A model generated the notes under the pieces. The model saw only the letters and a program-made list of their open reading frames with translations. It was not told where the DNA came from and did not search any database. Made by a program: the position numbers and the translations under genes. Below, piece by piece: positions 1 through 13,990 of a DNA stretch of 64,000 nucleotides. The stretch spans positions 5,185,938 to 5,249,937 of the forward strand of contig NC_060967.1 in NCBI RefSeq assembly GCF_910589235.1, in the 5' to 3' direction. The DNA is from Vespa crabro (taxonomy: Eukaryota; Arthropoda; Insecta; Hymenoptera; Vespidae). The stretch's first letter is position 1. Each line of letters begins with the position of its first letter.

Positions 1-3000
1 GAAATCTCTTTCAATTTCATTAATTTTACATTATAACGACGCAGAATACAGAATAAAACAAGAATATAACATTTCTACTATGCGTAAATATGCGTCTTAA
101 CATGAAAATTGTCGAGAAATGTAATCGCCACATTCGAATTTTAATACAAGTGAAGATAAAGTTTTGAAATCTTTGAAAATACCTGTACCAAAATTCAAAA
201 AATGTTACCAATATAATCAGAACTTTGCATTTCATAAGACAAAGCATCTATTTTTTAATTGACCCGAAGATTTTAACATTGTTTCATATCGAATATACGA
301 ATTATTGCACATATACGCGTATAATCGAAAACCGAAATGTTGAAATCCCGTTTAATTTCATTTATTTTATATTCAATCCACGCAGAATAAAGAATATAAC
401 AAGAATAAGACGTTTTAACTATGTTCAAATACGCGTATTCATATGATAATTGTCGAAAAACATATTCGACTTACTTGAATTTCAGTATATGCGAAGTAAA
501 AATCGTGAAATCTTTAATAATACTTATGCCACTGTTTGAAAAATGTTACCAATCGATTCAGAACATTGCAATTCATAAGATAAACATCTATGTATATTCT
601 GGAATCAAAGTTTTTAACATTGCTTCACATCGTATATACGATTTTTCGCTCATATACGCTTAACTTCGAAAAATGAAAAGTTGAAATCTCGTACAATTTC
701 ATTGATTTTATATTCTATCGACGCAGAATAAAGGATATAACAAGATTAATACGTTTTTACTATATTCAAATACGCGTTTTCATATGATAAATGTGGAAAA
801 ACGTTATCGACATTCGCGAATTACGGGATATGCGAAGATAAATTCGTGAAATCTTTAATTATACTTGTGCCACAGTTTGGAAAATGTTACCAATCGATTC
901 AGAACATTGCATTTCATAAGATCACATCTATAATTTACATTAGAATCAAAGGGTTTAACATTGTTTCATATCGCATAGACGAATTTTCTATCATATACGC
1001 GTATCGATTCAGATCATTGCATTTCATAAGAACAAACATCTATTTTATATTGGAATCATAGTTTTTAACATTGCTTCATATCATATATACGATTTTTCGC
1101 TCATATACGCGTAACGACCAAAAATAAAAAGTTTAAATCTCGTACAACTTTATTGATTTTATATTCTATCGACGCAGAATAAAGGATACAACAAGATTAA
1201 TACGTTTTTACTATGTTCAAATACGCGTTTTCATATGATAACTGTCGAATAGCTTAATCGACATGCTCGTATTTCGGTATATGCGAAGTTAAAATCGTGA
1301 AATCTTCAATAATACTATTGTCAACGTTTGAAAAATGTTACCAATCGATTCAGAACATTGCAATTCATAAGATCAAACATCTGTATTATTCTGGAATTAA
1401 AGCTTTTAACATAGCATCACATCGTATATACGATTTTCACTCATATACGCGAAACGTCGAAAAATAAAAAGTTGAAATCACGTACAATTTCATTGATTTT
1501 ATATTCTGTCGACGCAGAATATAGAATATAACAAGAATATATCGTTTTTACTATGTTTAAAGTCGCGTTTTCATATAATAGTTGTCGAAAAACGATATCG
1601 ACATACGCGATTTTCGGTATATGTGAAGTTGAAATCGTGAAATCTTTAATATTAGTTGTGCCACTGTTTGAAAAATGTTACCAATCGATTCAGAATATTG
1701 CATTCAATTAGATCAAACATCAATTTTATATTGGAATGAATGTTTTTAACTACGTTTCATATCGCATATACGATTTTTAGCTCATATACGCGTATCGTCG
1801 AAAAACGAAAAGTTGTAATCTCGATCAATTTCATTGATTTTACATTCAATCGGCGCAGAATAAAGAATATAACAAGAATATAACGTTTTTACTATGTATA
1901 AATACGCGTTTTCATAAAAGAAATATCGAAAAACGTAATCGACAAACGCGATTTTCGGTATATGCGAAGTTAAAATCTTGGAATCTTTAATAATACTTGT
2001 GCTACAGTCGGAAAAATGATACCAATCGATTGAGAATATTGCATTCCATTTGATCAAACATCAATTTTATATTGGAATCAAAGTTGTTAACTGTATTTGA
2101 TATAGTATATGACACTTTTCACTCATATATGCGTATCGACGAAAAACGAAAAGTTCAAATCTCGTTCAATTTCATCGATTTTATATTCTATTGACGCAGA
2201 ATAAAGAATATAACAAGAATATGACGTTTTTACTATGTTTAAATACGCGTTTTCATATGATAATTATCCTAAAACATAATTGACATATGCGAATTTCGGT
2301 ATATGTGTAGATGAAATCGTGAAATCATTAATTATACTTGTGCCACAGTTTTAAAATTGTTACCAATCGATTCAGAACGTTGCATTTCTTAAGATCAAAC
2401 ATCTATTTTATATTGGATTCATAGTTTTTAGCATTGCTTCATATCGTATATACGATTTTTCGCTCATATACGCGTAACGTCGATAAATGAAAAGTTGAAA
2501 TCACGTACAATTTCATTGATTTTATATTCTATTGACGCAAAATAAAGAATATAAGAAGATTAATACGTTTTTGCTATGTCTAAATACTCGCTTTCATAAG
2601 ATAATTTTCGAAAAACTTAATCGACATACGCGAGTTTCGATTTATGCGAAGTTAAAATTGTGAAATCTTTATTAACACTTGTGCCACAGTTTGAAAAATG
2701 TTACCAATCGAATCAGAGTACTGCATTCCATTAGATCAAACATCAATTTTATATTGGAATCATAGTTTTTAACTGTGTTTCATATCGTATATACGATTTT
2801 TCGCTCATATACGCGAATCGGCGAAAAACGAAAAGTTTAATTCTCGTTCAATTTCATTGATTTTATAATCTATCGACACAGAATAATGAATAAAACAAGA
2901 ATATTTCGTTTTTACTATGTTTAAAGACGCGTTTTCATATGTTAATTTTCGAAAAGCGTAATCGACATACGCTTATTTCGGTATATGCGAAGTTAATATC

Positions 3001-3975
3001 GTGACATCTTTAATAATACTTTTGTCATAGTTTGAAAAATGTTACCAATCGATTCAGATAATTGCATATTATAAGATCTATCATCTATATTATATTGGAG
3101 GTTTTTAACATTGTTTCATATCGTATATACGATTTTTAGCTCATATACGCGTATCGCCGAAGGACGAATAGTTGAAATTTCGTTCAATATCATTGATTTT
3201 ATATTCTGTCGACGCAGAATAAAGAATATTACAAGAAAATATCGTTTCTCTTATGTTTATATACGCGTTATAATATCATAATTTTCGAAAAACTTAATCG
3301 ACATATGCTAATTTCGTTATAAGCGAAAATAAAACCGTGTAATCTTTAATAATACTTGTGCCACAGTTTGGAAAATGTTACCAATCTATTCAGAACATTG
3401 CATTTCATTAGATCAAACTTCTATTTTGAATTGGAACTAATGTTTTTATCATTGTTTCATTTAGTATATACGATTTTACGCTCATATACGCGTATCGTTG
3501 AAAAACGAAAAGTTGAAATCCCCTTTCAATTTCATCAATTTTATATTCTATTGACGCAGAATAAAGAATATAACAAGAATATAACGTTTTTACTATGTTT
3601 ATATACGCATTTTCATATGATAATTGTCGAAAAACGTAATCGACATACGCGAATTTCGGAATATGCGAAGTTTAAATCGTGAAATCTTTAATAATTCTTG
3701 TGTAACAGTTTGGGAAATGTTATCATGCGTTTCAGAACATTGCATTTCATAAGATCAAACATCTATTTTATATTTGAATCAACGTTAAAAACTTATCTTC
3801 ATATCATATATACGACTCTTCGCTTATATACGCGTATTGACGCATTACGAAAAGTTGAAATCTCGTGCAATTTCATTGATTTTATATTCTATGGAAGCAA
3901 TATGAATAATATAACTAGAATATATCGTTTCTACTATTTGTAAATACACTTTTCAAAATGATAATTGCCGAAAAA
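1..3975. repeat. Tandem satellite A, unit about 341 bp, about 11.5 copies
   Basis: The landmark GACGCAGAATAAAGAATATA recurs near 38, 378, 720, 1171, 1512, 1852, 2193, 2533, 2875, 3210, 3554 and, degraded, 3893. The spacings are 335-344 bp except one of 451. Each unit also carries TACGCG twice, TCATATGATAA, and CAATCGATTCAGAACATTGC. The unit is AT-rich but keeps many CG dinucleotides. Copies are visibly diverged. The array begins before the window and decays near 3960-3985 into the triplet array. The short open frames inside it are not conserved between units, so I see no coding function. Confidence 0.95.
893..1112. repeat. Internal 110-bp duplication inside one satellite A unit
   Basis: The segment starting ATCGATTCAGAACATTGCAT at 893 recurs at 1003 as ATCGATTCAGATCATTGCAT. 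This accounts for the single 451-bp spacing (341 + 110). The junction lies where CGCGTATCG, which normally continues into TCGAAAAACG, joins CAATCGATTC. The shared ATCG may be the microhomology that seeded the duplication. Confidence 0.85.
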
Positions 3976-6900
3976 TGTAATTTATATCAAAGTTAATAAC
4001 TATAACAACGATAATAATAATAATAATAATGATAATCTCCTTATTATCAATATAACATTGAACAGAATATTACAATATTACATTCAACAAAATAAACATA
4101 TTGATATCACATTGACAACAATAACGATATTAAAGATATTAATTAATTTAATTTTAAAAAAGAAGATAACGATAATACGTTATTATTACCGACCATACCG
4201 ATAATAACTATAAAAATAAAGATTACGATAATCAGGATAATAACTACGATTGTGTGATTAACGATAATATTAACAATACTAACGATAATATCGAAAGTAA
4301 TAACGATATTAACAATTAAAACGATATTAAATATAATAATAAGGATAATAATGATTATAAGGATAATAATAAATAGCCGATAATAAAGAAAATTATGATA
4401 ATATAGAGAATTACGATAAAAACGATAATAACGATATTAATAACGATAATAATGATAATAATGCTAATAATAACGATAATGACGATAATAATGATAGTAG
4501 CGGTAACAATAATATAATAATGATATTAGTAAGAATAATAAAGATAAAAATAAATACGGTAATAAAAATATAACGATAACGATAATAACAAATATAATGA
4601 CGGTTAAAACGATAATAACTATAATAACGAAAATAACGTTAGTAATTATAATGACTAAAATGACGCTAATAAAAATAATTACTATAATAAGGTTAATAAT
4701 AACGATAATAATAATAATAACGGAAATGATGACAAAAACGAAATAATGATAAAAACGTTAATGACGATTTCAACGATAATAACGATTATAAAGATAATAT
4801 TGATTTATAAAGATAATAAAAATAAGATCTGAAATAATGATTCAACCGATAATAACGATAATAACGAAAACAATATAAATAACGATAATAAAGAAAATAA
4901 CGATAATAATGATAATATCGCTAATAGCGATAATAACATTAATAAAGATACGAACGAAAGAAATGCTATTTTCGTTAATGACGATAATAACGGTATTAAT
5001 AACAACATTATATATAATAACGATAATAAAGGTAATACCGATAAGAATAGCAATAGTGATAATAACGATAATAATAATATCAACGATAGTAACGATATAA
5101 CGATAATAAAAACGATAATAACGATTATAAAGATAATAATAAACATAATTATGGTTATAACGATAATAACGATAATAATAACGATAATAACGATTATAAG
5201 GATAATAACAAAAATAATAACGGTAATAATAAAAATAACGATTATAAAGAAAATTGCAATAACAACGATAATAACGATGACAACGTTAATAAGGAGTACA
5301 ATAAAAATAATTACAATAATAATAATAATAACGATAACAACGAATAATAATAAGGATAATAATAATAATAATGATCATACAATAACTACGATAATTAGGA
5401 TCACTACGATAATTATATATATATTAATAATATTAATATAATATTATAATATTAATAAACCGACCAAATTAAAATATAATAATATTAATAACCGACAGGA
5501 ACGATAAAAATGACAATAACGTTAATGACTATAACAATGATAGTAACGATAATAACCACAATATTTATAATAATAAAGATAATAATAATAAAATAGGAAA
5601 TAACGACAATAATGAAAATAAAGTTAATAACGATAATAACGATAATAAAGTTAATAGCGATAATAACGCTATGGAATATAATAATAACGATAATAACTAT
5701 AATATGGATAATATCGATCCGCAAGATAATAAAGATTATAATAACTTTAATGATAATAACAACGATAGTAACGGTTCTAACGATAATAATAATGATAAAA
5801 ACAGTGATAACGTTAATTACGATAATAATAACAATAAAAATAAAAATAGCGAAGATAACGATAATATCAATGAAAACATTAATAACGTTAATAATAACGA
5901 TAATAATAATAATAATGTTAATAACGATACTAACGATAACTGCAATGATAACAATAATAACGATAATGATGATAGTAACGTTAATAAGGAGTATAATAAA
6001 AATAATTACAATAATAATAATAATAACGATAACAACGATAATAATTACGATAATAATAATAATAACTATAATAAATGTAACAATAATGATAATAATATTA
6101 ATAACGGAAATAAAGACAAGAGCGATAATAATGATGATAACGTTAATGATAATAACAATGATAGTAACGATAATAACCATAATATTTATAATAATAAAAA
6201 TAATAATAAAATCGGAAATACCAATAATAAAAAAATAACGATAATAAAGTTAATAACGATAATAACGATAGTAACGCTATTGAATAAAATAATAACGATC
6301 CGCAAGATAATAAAGTTAATAATAACTTTAATAACAGTAACATCGAATGTAACGTTATTAACGATAATAATAATGATAAAAACAGTAATAACGTTAAATA
6401 CTATAATGTTAACGATTAAAGTAAAGATAGCGAAAATAACGATAATAATAATGAAAACAATAATAACGTTAATAACGATAATAATAACGATAATAATAAT
6501 TGTAATGTTAATAACGATATTAGCGATAATTGCAATAATAACGATAATAACGATAATAACAATAATAGCGATAATTACTATTATTACGTAAATAACGATA
6601 AAATAATAATAATAATAACGATTATATCGATATTAACGATAATAATATAGATAATAATCATAATAACGATAATAACGTTTATAACGATACTAACGATAAA
6701 AATGGATAATAACTTAAATTACGATAATATTAACGATAATAATAGAAATAACGAAAATAACAAAAATAACATTTAAAACAGCTATAACGTTAATAACATT
6801 AATAATAATGACAATAATATTAATATTGTTAATAACGATATTAACGATAATTGCAATGATAATAATACTAACAATAATAACGGTAATATCCATAATAATA

Positions 6901-8389
6901 ACGATAAAGGCTACAAATATAATGATAAACACCATGTTAACAATAATAATGTTAATAACGTTAATAACTTTAATAAGGATAATAATAATCGTAATAATAA
7001 TAACAACGATAATAATGGTTATAACATAAATTAGGATAATAATAGCGATAATTATTAAGATAAGGATAATAACGATAAAACGATGAAAACAGTAATAACA
7101 TTAACAACGATAATAAAAACAATAATAATAACGATAATAATAATAACAACGTTTTTAACGATAACAATGATATTAATTAAAATAATGACATTGATGATAA
7201 TAACGATAATAATATAAAAAATAACAATAATAATTTTTATAACGATATTAATAGCGATAATAACGATAGTAACGATAATAGCGGTAATAATAATAATAAT
7301 AACGATAATAACGATAATAAGGATTATAATAATAATAATAATAATAATAACGATAATAAATGAAATAACAATAATAAAGAAAATATCTATAATAACGATA
7401 ATAACAATAAAAATAAAATTAATGGAAAAAGGGAAATAACTACAATAGCTTTAATAACGATTATAATAATAATAATAACGATTATAAAGATAATAATAAT
7501 AATAGGAGTAACGAATGTATCGATAATAACGGTAATAATAACGATAATAACGATGATATCGGTAATGACGATAATAGTAAAGATGTTAACAAAAATAACG
7601 ATAAGAACGATAATAATATCAATATAAATTATAATAACGATAACATCGGAAGTAAAAACGATAATATCGATAATAACGGTAATAACAACGATAAAAACGA
7701 TATTAACGATAGTAACTATAATAACAATAATAATAATAACGATAATAACGATTATTACGATAATAATATCGATAATAACTAGGAAAATAATGATAATAAC
7801 GCTAATAATTTTAATAACGTTTGTAACGATAATATCTTTAATAAAGATAATAATAACGGTTATATCAATATTATCGATAATAGTATCGATAATTATAATA
7901 TTAACAATATTAACGATAATAATAGCGATATTCAAAAAAAATTAAGGTAATAATAATAATACTAATAACCATAATAATAATAATAACGATATTAACGAGA
8001 AAGACGATATTCACGATAATAACGTTAATAACGATATTAGTGGTAATAGCGATATTGACGATAATAGCGATTATAGAAGCGATAGTATATATAATAAAGA
8101 TATTAACGGTAATATCGATAATAATATTAATAGTGATAATAACGATAATAATAATAATGACGTTTGTAACGATTAAAACGATAATAATAACGATTAAAGC
8201 GATAATAACTATAATACTAACGATAAAAAAGATAATAAAGAAATCAATGATAATAATAATGGTATTAATAATAGTAGCGATATCTGCGACTATAATAATT
8301 ATAATAATAATAATTATAAAAATAATAATTATAGTAATAACTAAGATAATAATGCAAATAGCGATAATATTAATATTATATAAGTGTTA
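3976..8389. repeat. Triplet array block 1 (AAT/AAC/GAT, GATAATAAC-like)
   Basis: Nearly every triplet is AAT, AAC, GAT, GTT, ATT, AAA or a one-base variant, in a mostly constant register, with GATAATAAC as the commonest 9-mer. The plus strand is always the GAT/AAC strand. A small break at about 5405-5500 is AT-rich and contains a duplicated AATATTAATAA(A)CCGAC motif. Long open frames here are poly-Asn/Asp, poly-Ile/Thr or, on the other strand, poly-Leu/Ser and poly-Ile/Val. They exist only because stop triplets are confined to one register, so they are not called as genes. Confidence 0.93.
5240..6930. repeat. Higher-order repeat inside the triplet array (units about 0.58-0.70 kb)
   Basis: Uncommon words recur in order. 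GATCCGCAAGATAATAAAG is at 5716 and 6297 (581 bp apart). CGTTAATAAGGAGTA is at about 5285 and 5979 (695 bp). CAATGATAGTAACGATAATA is at 5535 and 6156 (621 bp). GATAA(C/T)TGCAAT(G/A)ATAA is at about 5938, 6527 and 6847. The shared order shows long-segment tandem duplication laid over the triplet repeat, with later insertions and deletions altering the spacing. Confidence 0.75.
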
Positions 8390-8640
8390 TATAAGATGAT
8401 TTTATTATAATTAATAGACATAATTAAAAATAATAATTTTGGAAATTGTGATTGATTAATTAATAAGTTAAATTAAAAATAATAATTTTTTATTGAATTT
8501 AATTATTTTATAATCAAAATAATAATTATTCTCTGTAAAATAAGATAGATAAAAATTATAAAATAAAAATATTTATTAAATTTTTAAGAAATAAATATAT
8601 AAAAATAAATATTTAATTATAATATAAGAATAATTAATAA
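8390..8640. other. AT-rich stretch without triplet structure or recognisable gene
   Basis: About 250 bp of A/T-rich sequence departs from the triplet register and lacks the AACGAT motif. I see no open frame, terminal repeats or similarity to the other elements. It may be a strongly decayed insertion. Confidence 0.6.
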
Positions 8641-8815
8641 ATAGTTATATATATATATATATTTAAATTAATATTATTTATAAATAATAATAACTTTTAT
8701 TATATATATATGTATATATATATAAAATAATATATAATATATAATATATAATATATAATATATCATATATAATATATAATATATAATATATAATATATAA
8801 TATATAATATAATAT
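8641..8815. repeat. AT microsatellite with (TAATATA)n heptamer tract
   Basis: Short (TA)n runs are followed, from about 8728 to 8812, by roughly twelve tandem copies of the 7-mer TAATATA with one interruption (ATATCATATA). The triplet array then resumes. No other content is visible. Confidence 0.85.
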
Positions 8816-10587
8816 CGATAATAACGATTAAGACGATAATAACGATAGAAGCTTTAATAACGATAACAACGATATTAATGATTATAACGATAAGGACGAT
8901 AATAACCTTTATAATAACAATAATAATAATAATAACAATAATAACGATATTAGAGACAAATATGTTAATAACTTTAATAATAATAATAAAAATAATAATA
9001 ATAATGATAATAATAACGGTAGTAATAATATTAACGAAAATAACGATAATATCGATAAAAGCGATAATAAATTTAGTAATGTTAACAACTATAGTAATGA
9101 TAATACGGTAATAATAACGATAATAACCATAATAATAACGATTATTATAATGACGATAATAACGATAATAACGATTATAATAACGATATTAATAACGATA
9201 ATTATATTAATAATAATAGTAATAATAATAATAATATTTATAACGATAATAGTATTATTAACGGTTACAACAATAATAACGTTAATAAATATAATAAACT
9301 TAATAAAGGTAAAAAAAACGATAACAATATCGATAATATTAATAATCACGATAATAATGATTATAACGATAAAAACGAAAGAACGAGAATAGTAACAATA
9401 ATAAAAAAATGATAATATTAGTAATAATAACAACTATATCATTAATAATATCATAGAAAACGAAACTAACGATAATTACGGTAATAACGTAAACAACGAT
9501 AATATTAATAATAATAATAATAATTATTATAATAAAAATAACAAACGATAATAATAACATCTATAGTAATAATAATAATAATATTCATAACGATAATAAT
9601 ATTATTAATGACAACAACAATGATAATGATAATAACGATAATAATGTTAATAACTTTAATTACCATACAATAAAGATAATAATAAAAATAAAGATAATAT
9701 CTATAAAAGTGATGAAAATAGTAATAACGTTTATAACGATAATAACTGTAATAACAACGATAATAACGATAAAACAATAAAAACTTTATTAATAACAATA
9801 ATAATGATAACGAATATTACGATATCTTTAACGATATTAACGATAATAACGATAAAACGGTATTACTAACAATAATAACGATAATAAAGATAATCACATT
9901 TATAATAATAAAAATAATGATAATTAAGTAATTAAAGATAATAACGGTAATAACGATCATAATGATGACAAGAATATAAATACAAATAACGATAATGAGG
10001 ATAATAACTACAATAGCGTTATTAACTGTTATAATAATAATAATAATACTTCTGACGATAATATCCATAATAACGATAAGAACGATAATATTAACGGTAA
10101 TAATAATAATAATAATAATATTTATAATAATAACTATAATATTAATAATAACGTTATTGAAGATATTGATAATAATTATGGTAATAACGTTATTATCTAT
10201 AATATTAATAATAATAATATATATAAATATAATTATATTATTAAAAATAACAACGATAACAACGATAGTAACGATAATAACGATAATAATAACGATAATA
10301 ATAATAATAACGATAATAAAGATTATAACGATAATAATAACGATAATAACTAGAAAAATAACGATAATAACGATAATAACTTTAATAAATATTATAATAA
10401 CGATTATTTCTATATTAAAGTTAATCATATCGATAATTATAATAATATCAATAACAACGATAATAATATCGATAATTATAAAAAATAAAAATAATAATAA
10501 TAATAATATTAATAACCATAAAAATAATAATAACGATAATAGCGAAAATATCGATAATAACGATAATAACTTTATTAAATATATTAC
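8816..10587. repeat. Triplet array block 2
   Basis: This is the same AAT/AAC/GAT composition and strand orientation as block 1. It ends at ATATATTAC directly against the T8 tract of R1-like copy 1. No gene is supported; the long frames on both strands are repeat translations. Confidence 0.92.
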
Positions 10588-10949
10588 TTTTTTTTGATGG
10601 TCTGAGAATTTAACGCACTGACCCTGGGACCCTGCCCAATAGAGGAACCCTTCACCAATTGGGTCCCCTGTTAAAGTCCCTGGAGTGTCGGGCTCACCGT
10701 TGGAATACGCACTACCGACTAAACACATATCTATCCTAGTGGCATACTGAAATCATCCAGGCACCACAAAGTGACATTACATCAGGATGGCGCCGATGCA
10801 TCATGCGCCTTAACTGGACTTCCTCTTCGGCTCTACGTGGCAGGAACCTGGAACAACGTTGGCGGCACGTCTATTGGAAGCCTATCTCCTTCCTCTCTTT
10901 CGTAAAATTGCCCCCGTGTAACAGGCCACCTTGTTCTAATCCTTCAGTC

Positions 10950-12673
10950 CTCTCAGCATTTTCTCGACAACGTTGTTCAGCGAGATGTCTCCGACGTCCT
11001 GCCCCAAGGTAAGTCGTTCGCGCTCCACTGGGTACATATGAAGAACGTGTGGTGAGCATCGTCTTTGATCGAGTCCCCATAGTGGCAGTTGCCGTCTGCT
11101 ACATTACTCATTATTGCGAGGTAGGAGCGGAACAGGCCATGGCCTGTCAAGAATTGGGTAAGGTAGAAATCGACATCTTGCACCTCTCGATTTATCCAGT
11201 TATCTAGTCGACTGATGAGTCGGGCAGTCCATCTGCCCCTAGGTTCCTGCTCCCATCTGCTTTTCCAGGCTTCGATGCAATTACACCAGGCGTTCTTTAA
11301 TACCTCCTCCTTCCCCAGAACGGGCTTCTGCTGATGGACGAATTGTCTCTCCTTTGCTAGTAGGTCAAACGGGATTACCCCGGCGACAATTTTCACTGCG
11401 GGCTCTGAGACCGTGCGCTAGGAGCAAGCGATTCGGAGAGCGCCCCTCCTCTGTAACGCGGCTATGCGCTTGCGATATTTCTCATTTCGCAGTACCACGG
11501 CCCATACTTCCGTGCCGTACAGCATCACTGCTTCGGCGGCAGGCATAAGTAGTCGCCTAATGCACGGTCGGGGACCGTTGACATTGGCCATGAGTCTGTC
11601 CAGCGTTGCTACTTATTTTGCCGCCTTGACTGCTGCCATCAGCTCCTTCCAGCATCATCGTTGACTGACCTTGATGGTCCTCTTCAAAATTTTTTGGCCG
11701 CTTAATACTCTACAGGCAAGAAAGCAGCCTCGAGGTCACGTCACTCGGCTCGTAGTGCCAAACGGCGAAGCCTTAAGCACCTCTTACGAAGATCTACGAT
11801 CTCGTTTTCCAACAGTATGCAGGATGCCTCTGCCGTTTTGTTCTCTTTTTTGGCACCGATATCGCGCAAGCCTTTTGGATGAGCTGCATAGTTACTGCAG
11901 TAACCATCCTTGTTTGTGCAGGTGGCGTTAAACGCGCGGAAACAAATTGATGGTATCTCCAACCTTCATCTATGACCGAGGACATCCTCTCTCGATACAT
12001 TCTTGCAATGGTCCACCGGTGGGAGGTCGTTCGACACTTATCACGGCTGGCCTCCCATCGTGTACATCGAATAGGATGTACTGATGTTCGCTCCCGGTAT
12101 AATCCTCAATTTCCCGCCAGCCTGCGACTCATGCCACAAGTTGTTCGTTGGTTAGAGGTACGTCCGTGATCGTCACTCTGTAGCCCTGCCTACGAAGGTT
12201 GGCGTCGATCATGTGCTGAGTACTGATAGCTCTAGTCTCGACGCCACCTCCATGATTCGTCTTCCTCTGGAGTCCGGCCTGGCTTCCCCCCATTCGAGAG
12301 ATTTGGCATTGAGGTCTCCAATCACAATGAGATCCCCTTGAATTTCCCGGAATGCGTCTTCTAGATCGTCTAGGTTGGTCTGGAAGTCGTTTTTCAGGAC
12401 GTTCGGGGAGAGATATACTTTGAAATAAATCGTGGAGTTATGTCTCACCCAATTGTAACCGCGTCCGTATCTTTGATCCGACAGATGTATTTGTTGGGGA
12501 TCCGGGATCCAGATGGCCGCGGTGCCCAATTCGTGTTCGTACCATCTTATTCTTGCTCTGTCCTGGTACTGTTCGCTGATTAAAACTATATTAGCTTGTT
12601 TTTAGGAGCCGAGCTGGGTTAGAAGGTGGTGTGCCGCCCTGCTTCCTTTAAGATTGCCCTGAATTACTCTCAT
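10950..12673 (-). pseudogene. R1-like ORF2 remnant (endonuclease + RT C-terminus), copy 1
   Basis: ORF2 would encode the endonuclease/reverse transcriptase that nicks the target and primes cDNA synthesis there. I place the start at 12673, where MRVIQGNL begins the endonuclease. An in-frame TAA follows about 24 codons later, near 12600. The longest endonuclease piece (12209-12529) keeps GDLNAKSLEWGEARPDSRGR, with the D and N of the catalytic GDxN box. The C-terminal piece (10977-11396) has RGRWTARLISRLDNWINREV, LTQFLTGHGLF and a C-Y-G...DDAHHTFFIC zinc-finger-like end. The RT motifs between them are removed by a deletion near 11650, so the copy cannot make RT. Confidence 0.85.
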
Positions 12674-12679
12674 CCTTGT

Positions 12680-13990
12680 TTCTTCTTGTTGGCTGTTGCA
12701 TGGGACTCCTGGAAAGCTTTGCAGTACCTTGATCCCGCCAGGTGCTTCTTAGGTACATCTACTTTATGGTAGGACAGGTAGTAAGAAGCCTCGCTGACCT
12801 AGCAATTTTTGATCTTATGCTCGCCGGAGAAATAGCAAAATTTTCTGCGATCAGGGCCTTTGAATGAGGCGTTATAGTGACCATAATCGAAACAGTGGTA
12901 GCATCGCCTCACTTCTGTTCTTTACCTGACCCTGCAGCTGACGAAGACGACCAGCACTCGGCCGGCCTTTGAAAGCTTCATAGCTGCTTCTTCTTCTATT
13001 TTGACGAGGGCCAGGCGTTGTTGTCTCGCGTTGGGGTTAATCAATCTATCTTCAAGTTTCCCCGAGTAGTCTGGCATGGTCCTATTTAGGGTCTCCTCGA
13101 CTTCCACCAACGATGCGCAGCAATCGCAGTCCCGTATCTCCAGCGTAGCTCTAGGGACCTGTTCCGTGATGCTGATCGTTTCTCCTACTTCTTTTTCTTA
13201 GAGTTTCTGCGAATGAGGCCCTGATATGCGCAATGGTATTTTTCAGTTCGAGGAGAACCCCTCCGGTTCTGGTCTGCCGGACCGATCTAACGTCTACCTC
13301 TTCGGCGCTAGTCTTGAAGCGCTGTTGGATGGCTACTTATATGTCTGTGTAAGATTAACCTTACGGAGGTTTCAGGAGGATCGCGTCCGGCCACGATTTA
13401 TTTCTCGGCCTATCCTTCGATTTGATCGGATTCTTTTTCTCTTTTTGTGGATGTTCCGCCGCCTTCTTCGCTGTTTTTTCCTTATTTTTTCTCTTCTTCT
13501 CGAACTCCGTCTACGTGGTGGCATCGGACGTCGTCGTCTCTTGCATCGGTCTTTTGAGGCTCTCTTCAGGCAACTGCGGCGGGCTTGTGGCTATTCTCTT
13601 AATTGAGCCAGCATCAGTTATAGAATTTGCCCCAGAGCTCTGAGAAACTCGGGCGAAGGTCCTCGCTCGTTATGGACCTTTGTTCGAAATTTATAAGTGA
13701 ACTCGAGACTGTCTATGATGTCCTCCAGTTCTGGAAGCCCTTACTTAATAGCGTTGTTTACGTTGGACTGTCTAGTAATAGCCACCTTCATTTTGGTAAG
13801 GAGAACTTTCGCTTGCGCGAGTTTCCCACTCTCTACATCTTGTGGTATCCCCATCGCAGGCTGGATAGGTGACGTCAGGCCGGGGAACCGTGTACTATCA
13901 ACGGCCCTGGCAGCCAATAGCCACTCCACTAAGTGGCTTTCTTCATATCGTACCTTTTCTTGTGATATAGACACCGCAGGCCAGGTCGCC
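12680..13990 (-). pseudogene. R1-like ORF1 (gag-like) remnant, copy 1
   Basis: ORF1 proteins of R1-clade elements bind their own RNA. The minus strand at 12922-13110 reads '...MPDYSGKLEDRLINPNARQQ', then 'ALVKIEEEAAMKLSKAG', which is the conserved region just before the zinc knuckles. Continuing at about 12790-12920 in nearby frames, CYHCFDYGHYNAS then KGPDRRKFCY give a CCHC knuckle whose final Cys is lost, and a second, degraded knuckle. Several frameshifts and stops break the frame. The upstream part (13110-13990) has no motif I recognise. Copies 2 and 3 have the same order. Confidence 0.7.

Noticed and set aside
8641..8815. Possible replication origin or promoter from TATA-like runs
   Set aside because: The sequence is a plain heptamer microsatellite; TATA-like words are expected by composition alone.
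3976..10587. Telomeric repeat (TTAGG type) as the R1-like target
   Set aside because: No runs of TTAGG or CCTAA are visible; the array is AAT/AAC/GAT.
13226..13606. 126-codon plus-strand frame
   Set aside because: It is antisense to the R1-like ORF1 region of copy 1, and a similar antisense frame appears in copies 2 and 3. It has no independent motif.
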